Assembly (NCBI GenBank): GCA_965183835.1
Contig: CBCYME010000004.1
Span: forward strand, 248,001 to 312,000
Direction: 5' to 3'
DNA length: 64,000 nt
Source: OMPR01 sp965183835
GTDB lineage: Bacteria > Pseudomonadota > Alphaproteobacteria > Rhodobacterales > Rhodobacteraceae
Positions 50,538-57,626 of this stretch are shown piece by piece. The notes under the pieces are model-generated. The model saw only the letters and a program-made list of their open reading frames with translations, was not told where the DNA came from and did no database searches. How positions within the stretch are numbered: position 1 is the first letter of the stretch; the number at the start of each line of letters is the position of its first letter. A program made the translations under genes and the position numbers.

Positions 50538-51356
50538 ATGACCCACACCCCAGGGATCGTTATTACCGGAGCATCGGGCCGAATGGGGCAGATGTTGATC
50601 AAGACAGTCTTAGACAGCGATAAGGCCCAGTTGGTGGGCGCGATTGAACGAACCGGCCACGATTGGGTTGGTCAGGATGCTGGTGTCGCCATGGGCGGCG
50701 CGCCGATTGGTGTGTTGGTGAGCGATGACCCGCTTGAGGCATTCGCCAAGGCACAGGCGGTGATTGATTTCACAGCCCCCAAAGCAACGCTGGAATTTGC
50801 CGCGCTGGCGGCACAGGCGCGGTGTGTGCATGTGATCGGCACAACCGGCATGAGCGAGGACGAAATCGCGGCATTGGAACCGGCGTCGCGCCATGCGGCC
50901 ATCGTGCGGGCGGGCAACATGAGCCTTGGCGTGAACCTCTTGGTGCAGTTGACCAAGAAAGTCGCTGCCGCGCTGGATGAAGATTTTGATATCGAAGTGA
51001 TCGAAGCGCACCATCACCACAAGGTCGATGCCCCCTCAGGCACGGCGCTGATGCTGGGCGAGGCCGCCGCCGAAGGGCGCGGTGTTGAACTAAACGATGT
51101 GTCGGATCGTGGGCGCGATGGCATCACCGGCGCACGCAAGCGGGGCGACATTGGCTTCACCGCCATTCGGGGTGGTGACATTGTGGGCGAACACGACGTG
51201 CTGTTTGTCGCAGCGGGTGAGCGGATCGTACTGCGCCATATGGCGACGGATCGGGCCATTTTCGCACGCGGTGCGCTCAAGGCGGCGTTGTGGGGGCAGG
51301 GCAAAGCGCCCGGTGCCTATGACATGCTGGATGTTTTGGGCCTGTCCGAAGGCTAA
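50538..51356 (+). CDS. dapB: 4-hydroxy-tetrahydrodipicolinate reductase
   Basis: DapB reduces HTPA to tetrahydrodipicolinate in lysine and diaminopimelate synthesis. The 272-residue enzyme has the nucleotide-binding GASGRMGQ at 11-18, the catalytic EAHHHHKVDAPSGTA segment near 155-169 (His and Lys), and GTTGM near 105. It is a single-gene unit followed by a terminator. Confidence 0.96.
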   Translation: MTHTPGIVITGASGRMGQMLIKTVLDSDKAQLVGAIERTGHDWVGQDAGVAMGGAPIGVLVSDDPLEAFAKAQAVIDFTAPKATLEFAALAAQARCVHVIGTTGMSEDEIAALEPASRHAAIVRAGNMSLGVNLLVQLTKKVAAALDEDFDIEVIEAHHHHKVDAPSGTALMLGEAAAEGRGVELNDVSDRGRDGITGARKRGDIGFTAIRGGDIVGEHDVLFVAAGERIVLRHMATDRAIFARGALKAALWGQGKAPGAYDMLDVLGLSEG

Positions 51357-51382
51357 AGCCTGCCGATAGCTGAGAAACGAGT

Positions 51383-51408
51383 CGCCCGGGCAAATGTCCG
51401 GGCGTTTT
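51383..51408 (+). terminator. Rho-independent terminator after dapB
   Basis: CGCCCGG (51383-51389) pairs with CCGGGCG (51398-51404); inner G-U and C-G pairs shorten the loop to AAAT. Four T follow the stem. Confidence 0.8.
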
Positions 51409-51412
51409 GATT

Positions 51413-52081
51413 TCAGAGGTCTTTGATCTTGTCCGCGCGCAGGGGGCAGGACAGGTAGACACCGAATTCTTTGCCGATATCGGCGCTGACGCGGGCGTGC
51501 ACCTTGCCTTGCCGGTCCAGAAACCGCTGTTGATCTTGCACCGGGAAAATCCCCTCGTGCCAGATGCCGGGATGAATATAGAGGCCCCTCGTGCCGTCAC
51601 ACCAAAACGCGACCACCTTGTCAGGCGTCAGGTTGTCACCGGGCAAGGCCGCCGGAACGATGAACGGCTTGTTGTCCAGCGGCCAGAACATCTGACCACC
51701 ATCGGGGTGGTAGTTCATGTGCCACAGCAACACTTGGTCGCGCGGGGCGGTTTGGTCGGCGGTCTGTGCCTGTTGCGGGTCAGCGGACCAGCCCAGCACA
51801 TAGTTGCCATTCACCGCCTCGTTTTCTCCATACAGCACATCGCCACGCCAATCGCATTTGAATGTGCCCTCGACCCAACCGGCCTCGTCCCCGGTGCCTT
51901 GGTCGATGGGGCGCCAGCCTTGCTGTGGCCAGCGCGCGATTTCGATTTCAAACGTGTCAGGGTCATCGACCAGACAGCCGTAGCCTGTGACCGACGCGTC
52001 GGTAGCCCGGATCAGGGGCACCTCGTGCCACGGCAGCGAGGGTTTGGAACTGGCCTCGAATATATACTCGGGCGCGCTCAT
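51413..52081 (-). CDS. Ureidoglycolate-lyase (AllA)-fold protein in a tmpAB operon
   Basis: A 222-residue protein of the cupin-like AllA fold. The fold-defining segments are NYHPDGGQMFWPLD and GLYIHPGIWHEGIF, with histidines at positions that could bind metal or substrate. AllA releases urea from ureidoglycolate in purine breakdown, but no allantoin gene is near. It is the third gene of a unit with tmpA- and tmpB-like oxygenase genes, overlapping tmpB by ATGA, so a role connected with phosphonate or its betaine product is likelier. No such role is known to me. Confidence 0.8.
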   Translation of the reverse strand: MSAPEYIFEASSKPSLPWHEVPLIRATDASVTGYGCLVDDPDTFEIEIARWPQQGWRPIDQGTGDEAGWVEGTFKCDWRGDVLYGENEAVNGNYVLGWSADPQQAQTADQTAPRDQVLLWHMNYHPDGGQMFWPLDNKPFIVPAALPGDNLTPDKVVAFWCDGTRGLYIHPGIWHEGIFPVQDQQRFLDRQGKVHARVSADIGKEFGVYLSCPLRADKIKDL

Positions 52082-52668
52082 GCGGGACCCATGTGACGAT
52101 CAACCATGCGCTGCACCATTGGGGCGAAATGTTCAAACTCAGGCGTATCCATGTCGTCGCGCTTGCCGGCCTCATCCAGATACCGCACCTGAATGATCTC
52201 TTTCAGGTTGGGGTTCTGTTCAAATTCGGCCACCTCGTCGGGGCTCATCGGGCCGCCTTGCAGTTCCAGCGTATGAACCGAGGCAGGGGACAGGCGGTTG
52301 AAGTATTCGGTTTTGGTGGCGCAGAGATACCGCTTGGCCGCGACATGGTATTTCACGCAATCGGTGATCACCGTTGGGAAAAAGGGGGCAAGCACCAACT
52401 CGCCTGCGTCCTCATGGTGGCGATCTTGGGTGTCGTCAGGGTGATAGGTGCCGAATTCCGAGGTGAAGTGGCCAACATCATGCAGCAACGCGCCGACGAT
52501 GATCTCTTCGGGCATGCCGTTTTGTTCGGCGATGGTGGCCCCTTGCAGCATGTGTTCGGCCATGGTGACGGGTTCGCCCAGATATTCCTCGCCGCCGCGA
52601 CGGGTGAAAATATCGCCTAGAAAGGCCACAATGTTGGTTTGATCCAAGGTGGAGAAATCAGGTTTCAT
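52078..52668 (-). CDS. tmpB: HD-domain mixed-valent diiron oxygenase, TmpB-like
   Basis: A 196-residue HD-domain protein resembling TmpB and PhnZ. The gating pair Tyr29 and Glu32 is in EYLGEP; likely iron ligands are His39 (MAEHMLQ), His63/Asp64 (LLHDVGHF), His84 or His85 (DRHHEDA), His108 (KYHVA) and Asp165 (YLDEAG). Spacings follow those I recall for PhnZ. TmpB oxidatively cleaves (R)-1-hydroxy-2-trimethylaminoethylphosphonate to phosphate and glycine betaine. The ATG at 52668 overlaps the tmpA stop (ATGA); a longer upstream reading is rejected. PhnZ-type specificity for other phosphonates is the alternative. Confidence 0.84.
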   Translation of the reverse strand: MKPDFSTLDQTNIVAFLGDIFTRRGGEEYLGEPVTMAEHMLQGATIAEQNGMPEEIIVGALLHDVGHFTSEFGTYHPDDTQDRHHEDAGELVLAPFFPTVITDCVKYHVAAKRYLCATKTEYFNRLSPASVHTLELQGGPMSPDEVAEFEQNPNLKEIIQVRYLDEAGKRDDMDTPEFEHFAPMVQRMVDRHMGPA

Positions 52669-53801
52669 TCCGCCGCCTCCGGCTGGGCCATATCCATTGC
52701 GGCCAGTGTTGATAGCAGGCCGTCCTTGTCGGCATAACATCCCTGCAACCAGCGGGTTCCAGACCCGGAATAGCCCAAGCGCGCGTGCAATACGCGGGTG
52801 TTATCTACGATAAAGCTTTCGCCCGGTTCCAGTTTGAACGACACGCCCATGGCTGGGTCGTCGATATATTCGCCCAGCTGACGATAGGCGGCATAATACG
52901 CCTCCATCTGGTTAAAGGGCACATCGACAAACGGTGCGGATGAGCGGTTGTTAAAGCGAATACCAACCATTTCGCCGTCGGGGGACAGTTCGATCATGGG
53001 GCGACGCGAGCGCAGGCAAACGCCATCTGATCCGACATATTCAAACCGGGCAGGATAGCCTGCGAGCAAAGCGAATCCTTCGGGATTATCGCTGCGCAAA
53101 CGTTCTGCGGCACGAAAGCCATCCACAACGATGGAGTCGCCACCTTCGGCCGAGTTTTCAAGGCAATAGAGGATCTGCAGCGTGGGCACTGGATCGCGAT
53201 AGGGGTTGTCGGTGTGGGCCTGCAAACCCAAGCCGGTATAGGCGAGGTTTGTCGGGTTCACCTCGGTGCGCACCTCAAAATAGGGGCCATAGTTGGTTTC
53301 GCGCACATAGCCGAACAAAGCCGCGACTTTGAGCAGCGATTCTGGCTCGGTGGGGCCATTGGTCAGTTTGGCAAAGCCGTATTCGGCCACATCTGCCAAC
53401 CAGTTGCGCTTGGCGGCGGGGGTGCTGTTTACCTCGGCCCAATCGCCGCTGGGGGCGGTGATGCCGCGTTCCCACGTGGTGATGCCGGGGGCCACACGAC
53501 CCGTTTCCTGTTCTACCGCGCGGTCATAGGTGTGATCGGCCAACCAACCACTGGGAAAGGTCACTGTCTTATTCTCGGGCTGGAACGTCACCGACAGATC
53601 ACCATTCACGACCTCGGCAGCGCTGACTGAAATATCGGTGGGAATATCCCCGATGGTGATCAGGCGCTGACCGTTGCCGGGCGCGCGGGTTTGGGGGTCC
53701 AGCGCATTGTCGCGCAACCAGATGGCGTGAAAACGGGCCAGTGACCCATCGCTAAAGTCTACTGAAACAACGGACCCTGTCTGGGTGGCTGAGCGCAACA
53801 T
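52665..53801 (-). CDS. tmpA: Fe(II)/2-oxoglutarate oxygenase, TmpA-like (gamma-butyrobetaine hydroxylase family)
   Basis: A 378-residue TauD/TfdA-type oxygenase. The iron triad is His196 and Asp198 (AHTDNPY) and His339 (NTRVLHARLGY); Arg350 (GTRWLQGCY) probably binds 2-oxoglutarate. Tyr171 (NYGPYF) and Tyr188 (LAYTG) align with aromatic-cage positions of gamma-butyrobetaine hydroxylase, expected for a trimethylammonium substrate. The N-terminal WLRDN domain lacks the cysteines of the animal enzyme. TmpA hydroxylates 2-trimethylaminoethylphosphonate, and the neighbouring tmpB supports that reading. ATG 53801 follows AGGAGA. Confidence 0.84.
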   Translation of the reverse strand: MLRSATQTGSVVSVDFSDGSLARFHAIWLRDNALDPQTRAPGNGQRLITIGDIPTDISVSAAEVVNGDLSVTFQPENKTVTFPSGWLADHTYDRAVEQETGRVAPGITTWERGITAPSGDWAEVNSTPAAKRNWLADVAEYGFAKLTNGPTEPESLLKVAALFGYVRETNYGPYFEVRTEVNPTNLAYTGLGLQAHTDNPYRDPVPTLQILYCLENSAEGGDSIVVDGFRAAERLRSDNPEGFALLAGYPARFEYVGSDGVCLRSRRPMIELSPDGEMVGIRFNNRSSAPFVDVPFNQMEAYYAAYRQLGEYIDDPAMGVSFKLEPGESFIVDNTRVLHARLGYSGSGTRWLQGCYADKDGLLSTLAAMDMAQPEAAE

Positions 53802-53829
53802 GGGGATTCTCCTGTGAGGGCGCGGCTTT

Positions 53830-53849
53830 GGTTGTGAAAATAGGCAACC
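53830..53849. promoter_or_regulatory. LysR-type operator candidate between tmpA and the LysR gene
   Basis: GGTTG (53830-53834) and CAACC (53845-53849) are perfect arms around ten bases, in the 99 bp between the divergent starts. The arm spacing is near, but not exactly, the T-N11-A of LysR boxes. Confidence 0.35.
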
Positions 53850-53900
53850 CGTGGCATTACAACAATCAATCCTTATTTCATCTGAGGCTAAGAAAATCCT

Positions 53901-54764
53901 ATGGCTAAGAAAAAGGTAGGTCTGCCACCGCTGGATTGGTTGCGGGTGTTTGAGGCGGCGGGTCGGCTGGGTGGGTTTTCCGCCGCAGCGCGCGAATTCG
54001 GCCTGTCCCAAGCCGCCGTAAGCCAGCGGATCGGCAATCTGGAAACATGGCTGGGCCGGACGCTGTTTGTACGCGAGGCGCGCGGGGTTTCCCTGACGAT
54101 CGAGGGAGAGAGTTACCTCCCTCTGGTGCAGGAAAGCTTGATCGCGCTGGAGCGCAATACCGAAGATCTGTTTGGCAAAGCGCCCCGCGAATTGCGCGTG
54201 GCGGGGATGAGCTCGCATCTGAATGCCTTGGTGATGAAGGGGATGGGCGGCTTTTTAAGCGATCACCCCAAGGTGCGGGTGGTGACAGATTCCGTGGCCA
54301 AACGGTCGGCGTTGGACGACGAACGCACATGGCTGCAAATTCGCTATGGGCGCGGATCGTGGCCGGGGCGCGAGGCCAAGCTGATTGCGCGGGAGACACT
54401 GGCTGTCTTGGCGGCGCCAACCGTCGAATGGGGGGCACCGGTTATCGATCTGCGCGGTGAACGGCCGGGGTGGCAGGATTGGGCGCGCCGGACAGGTCAC
54501 GCGGCCCCCGAAGGTGCGCGCCTAAGCGTCGATTCGATGGAACACGCGCTGAGTTGTGCGATTTCGGGCAGCGGAGTCATTCTGGGATCGTTGCCCTTGG
54601 CGCGCGAGGATTTGAACACCGGGGCGTTGCGGAAACTGGATCTGCCAGAGCTTGCAACCCGCGATGGCTATTGGCTGACGTGGCCCGATGACCGACTGCA
54701 TTCCAAGAAACAGCGTAAGTTGGTGATGGAGTTTCACGCGGCCCTGTCAGGTTTGACGTCCTAA
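53901..54764 (+). CDS. LysR-family transcriptional regulator
   Basis: A 287-residue LysR regulator of the GcvA-like branch. The winged-helix domain is in the first 75 residues (LDWLRVFEAAGRLGGFSAAA then AVSQRIGNLETWLG) and the effector-binding domain follows. It is transcribed divergently from tmpA, the usual LysR arrangement, so it probably controls tmpA-tmpB-allA in response to a phosphonate or betaine-like compound. Its last 18 bases overlap the convergent BenE gene. Confidence 0.9.
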   Translation: MAKKKVGLPPLDWLRVFEAAGRLGGFSAAAREFGLSQAAVSQRIGNLETWLGRTLFVREARGVSLTIEGESYLPLVQESLIALERNTEDLFGKAPRELRVAGMSSHLNALVMKGMGGFLSDHPKVRVVTDSVAKRSALDDERTWLQIRYGRGSWPGREAKLIARETLAVLAAPTVEWGAPVIDLRGERPGWQDWARRTGHAAPEGARLSVDSMEHALSCAISGSGVILGSLPLAREDLNTGALRKLDLPELATRDGYWLTWPDDRLHSKKQRKLVMEFHAALSGLTS

Positions 54765-55916
54765 CCGATCGCTCACGATCTGAACCACACCGCCGATCAC
54801 CAGACCCCACACCGCGGCGCTGAGTCCAAACATGGAAACCCCGGATGCCGTCACCAGCAAGGTGATGGCAGCGGCTTGGCGATAGGTCGGGTCTTCGAGT
54901 GTTGATAGCGTCGAGGTGGCGAAAACGCCAAACAAAGCGATGCCTGCGATTGTGCCCAACACAAGCATCGGAGCTAAAGCGGCGAAATGGGTGATCACAC
55001 CCGCAAAAAGCCCAAAGCCGCAATAGATGACCCCGGCGACAACGGCTGACCAATATCTTTGGCGGGGATCGGGGTGCGAGGCATCACTGGCGCAGATGGC
55101 GGCTGTGATTGCGGCCAGACAGGTGGCTGGCGCGCCCCATGCGGTGGACAAGACGCTGGCCCCGCCCACGGTGGCGATCAGCGGTTTGGGCGTGGGGTCA
55201 TAGCCAAAGCTGCGGATCACGGCGAGGCCGGGAATGTTCTGTGTCGCCATGGTGACCACAAACAAGGGCAGGGCAATGCTGGTCACGGCCTCTAGCGTGA
55301 AAACTGGCATCACCCAATGGGGCGGGGTTAGGACGGTGGGCGGAGGAGGGATTTGGAAATCCGCCTGAACCATTACAACTAACGCAGCGGCGACAACGGC
55401 GGCGGGCACGGCAAACAGGCGGTGGAACTGGCTGACAACAAACCATGTCAGCAGGATCGGCAGGGCCAATGCGGGGGCCTCGGCCAGTGCCTGAAAGGGT
55501 TGAATGCACAGCGACAGTAGGATGCCAGATAACATGGCCTGTGCCAGCGGCGCAGGAATCGCGCCAATCAACCGGGTGAGCGGACGCCAGAACCCGGCGA
55601 TGATGGTGAATACTCCGGCCAGCAGAAAACCGGCAACAGCGACGGCAAACCCGCCCTCAGGCGCTTGGGTCACGGCCAACAAGGCAACGCCGGGCGTGGA
55701 CCATGCCACGCTGATGGGTTGCTTTTGCCAAAGAGATAGTAAAATCCCGGCCAGCCCCATGGAGATCGATGCCGCCATCAACCCCGATGCGGCTAAGCCA
55801 TCCGAGGCTCCGACCGACACCAACCCCTGCAATACGATGGGGAACGAGCTGAAAAAGCCCACAATTGCGACCACGAATCCGGTCGATATCGCCTGCATAC
55901 TTGGTGCGCTGCTCAT
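54747..55916 (-). CDS. BenE-family transporter
   Basis: An inner-membrane protein of 389 residues with about twelve hydrophobic helices. BenE/H+ symporter features are visible, such as SPGVALLAVTQAPEG-like (STPGVALLA) near 85, GAPATCLAAITAAICA and ATSTLSTLEDP near the C-terminus. E. coli BenE is a benzoate transporter by annotation; the real substrate here is open and a link to the adjacent LysR gene is not evident. The start at 55916 is chosen over longer upstream frames. Confidence 0.86.
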   Translation of the reverse strand: MSSAPSMQAISTGFVVAIVGFFSSFPIVLQGLVSVGASDGLAASGLMAASISMGLAGILLSLWQKQPISVAWSTPGVALLAVTQAPEGGFAVAVAGFLLAGVFTIIAGFWRPLTRLIGAIPAPLAQAMLSGILLSLCIQPFQALAEAPALALPILLTWFVVSQFHRLFAVPAAVVAAALVVMVQADFQIPPPPTVLTPPHWVMPVFTLEAVTSIALPLFVVTMATQNIPGLAVIRSFGYDPTPKPLIATVGGASVLSTAWGAPATCLAAITAAICASDASHPDPRQRYWSAVVAGVIYCGFGLFAGVITHFAALAPMLVLGTIAGIALFGVFATSTLSTLEDPTYRQAAAITLLVTASGVSMFGLSAAVWGLVIGGVVQIVSDRLGRQT

Positions 55917-56001
55917 CCCGCTTGCTCTCTGCTGTGCCTGTCGGGGCGACTGTGTCCAGTGGCCGGGCAAAGCGCAAGACGATACAGATCAGAGCGTTAG
56001 G

Positions 56002-56184
56002 TCAGAAATCGATAGCGAGGCCCTTTTTCTCCCAATCGCCATAGCGGACCGGCTCTGGTCCATCACGTCCACCCAGCTCTTTTGGCATGGCGGCGAGACG
56101 GGCGTCGGCCTCGGCGCGGCGGGCGGCGGCTTCGTCTAGGGCGCGCTGGGCGGCGGGGGGCAGATCTTTGGCCGAGTCGGTCAT
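56002..56184 (-). CDS. DUF1674 protein, SDHAF4-like succinate dehydrogenase assembly factor
   Basis: A 60-residue protein ending in the DUF1674 signature GPEPVRYGDWEKKGLAIDF. The mitochondrial homologue SDHAF4 helps assemble the flavoprotein subunit of succinate dehydrogenase, and alphaproteobacterial versions probably do the same. It is not near the sdh genes in this window. The N-terminal half is Ala/Arg/Glu-rich and probably helical. It diverges from rsmB. Confidence 0.88.
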   Translation of the reverse strand: MTDSAKDLPPAAQRALDEAAARRAEADARLAAMPKELGGRDGPEPVRYGDWEKKGLAIDF

Positions 56185-56274
56185 GGTTTGGGTTCCTTTA
56201 TCGCTGAACCGTGATATACGCCCGCGTCCCCCTTAGACAAGGTGGGCAATAGCCACAGGTCAGGAGCCGACCCA

Positions 56275-57546
56275 ATGTCAGACAGTGCAACCAACGCGCG
56301 CCGCAGTGCGATCTACCTGCTGGATCAGGTTTTGGGCGAGGGGCGTTTGTTGTCCGAATGTCTGGCCGCCGGGGCGCTGGACCGTCTGGAGCCCGAAGAC
56401 CGGGCGCGGGCGCAGCGATTGGCTGTGGAAACTCTGCGCGGTTTGGAACGGGCGGATCGCCTGCTGCAAAAGCACCTGAAAAAGGGAACGCCTGTGACGG
56501 TGCATAACACGTTGCGGGTTGGTACGGTTGAACTCTGCCAGGGGGCGGCTGCGCATGGCGTGGTGAATTCCATGGTCGAAATCACCTCTAAGAACAAACG
56601 CTATGGCAAGCTCAAGGGGCTGGTGAATGCGGTTCTGCGCAAGATCGCGGCGGATGGTCCTGCGGCTTGGGCGGCTTTGCGCGCGCCCCGTTTGCCCAAA
56701 TGGCTGCGTCAACCCTTGGCACAGGCTTGGGGCAACGAGGCGATGCTGGCGATTGAGCAGGTCCAGTTTGCTGGCGCGCCCTTGGATGTTTCGTTCAAGC
56801 CGGGTGCGGATGCGACCGTTCTAGGTGGCGAGGTGCTGCCAACAGGGTCTGTGCGCGTGCGCGTGCGCGACGCTGGGCAGGTGTCCGCATTGCCGGGCTA
56901 TGCGTCCGGCGATTGGTGGGTGCAGGATGCGGCTGCTGCCTTGCCTGTGCAGGTTCTGGCCCCCCAAGCGGGCGAAGAAATTCTGGATCTCTGCGCCGCG
57001 CCGGGTGGCAAAACCATGCAAATGGCGGCCGCTGGGGCCAAGGTCACCGCGTTGGATGTGTCGAAAAATCGGATGAAACGGGTTCAGGAAAACTTGGATC
57101 GCACGGGACTGACCGCCACCCTTGTTGTGGGCGATGCGCTGGACCATCAGGGCCAATACGACGCGATCTTGCTGGATGCGCCCTGTTCCGCGACTGGAAC
57201 CATTCGCCGTCACCCCGATTTACCACAGGCCAAGGATGGGTCTGAATTTGGCGAGCTGATCGAATTGCAGACCCGGATGCTGGCCCATGCGTGGGATTTG
57301 CTCAAGCCGGGCGGGCGTCTGGTTTTCTGCACCTGTTCGCTGCTGCCGGATGAGGGCGAAGTGCAGGTTGAAGAAGCCTTGGATATGTTCCCGGACATGC
57401 GCATAGATCGCACCGCCGTTGAATTGCCCGGCATTGATCCGACTTGGATCACCGAAGAAGGCGGCCTGCGCCTGCGGCCGGATTATTGGGCGGACAAGGG
57501 CGGAATGGACGGCTTTTACATGGCCCGACTGCATAAAGAGACCTAG
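56275..57546 (+). CDS. rsmB: 16S rRNA (cytosine-C5)-methyltransferase, RsmB family
   Basis: A 423-residue rRNA methyltransferase. The N-terminal NusB-like domain (about 1-140) is followed by an SAM-dependent domain with LDLCAAPGGKTMQMA (SAM motif), LLDAPCSATGTIRRHPD (catalytic Cys motif IV) and LVFCTCSL (motif VI Cys). It methylates C967 in E. coli; C5-methyltransferase relatives are very similar. The ATG at 56275 is used; the upstream in-frame start adds 11 unconserved residues. Confidence 0.92.
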   Translation: MSDSATNARRSAIYLLDQVLGEGRLLSECLAAGALDRLEPEDRARAQRLAVETLRGLERADRLLQKHLKKGTPVTVHNTLRVGTVELCQGAAAHGVVNSMVEITSKNKRYGKLKGLVNAVLRKIAADGPAAWAALRAPRLPKWLRQPLAQAWGNEAMLAIEQVQFAGAPLDVSFKPGADATVLGGEVLPTGSVRVRVRDAGQVSALPGYASGDWWVQDAAAALPVQVLAPQAGEEILDLCAAPGGKTMQMAAAGAKVTALDVSKNRMKRVQENLDRTGLTATLVVGDALDHQGQYDAILLDAPCSATGTIRRHPDLPQAKDGSEFGELIELQTRMLAHAWDLLKPGGRLVFCTCSLLPDEGEVQVEEALDMFPDMRIDRTAVELPGIDPTWITEEGGLRLRPDYWADKGGMDGFYMARLHKET

Positions 57547-57626
57547 CCGATTATTCATCGGTGACTCAGTGAACAACTCGGGCTATCGTCTGTCTCAAAC
57601 GCCAAAGAGCGTATGAGGCAGATAGC

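Noticed and set aside
51413..52081. Ureidoglycolate lyase acting in purine catabolism
   Set aside because: No allantoinase, allantoicase or xanthine dehydrogenase gene is near, while the gene is coupled to tmpB. The purine role is kept only as a fallback.
54747..55916. Benzoate uptake as the function of the BenE-family gene
   Set aside because: The name rests on annotation of E. coli BenE. No aromatic-degradation genes are near, so no substrate is claimed.
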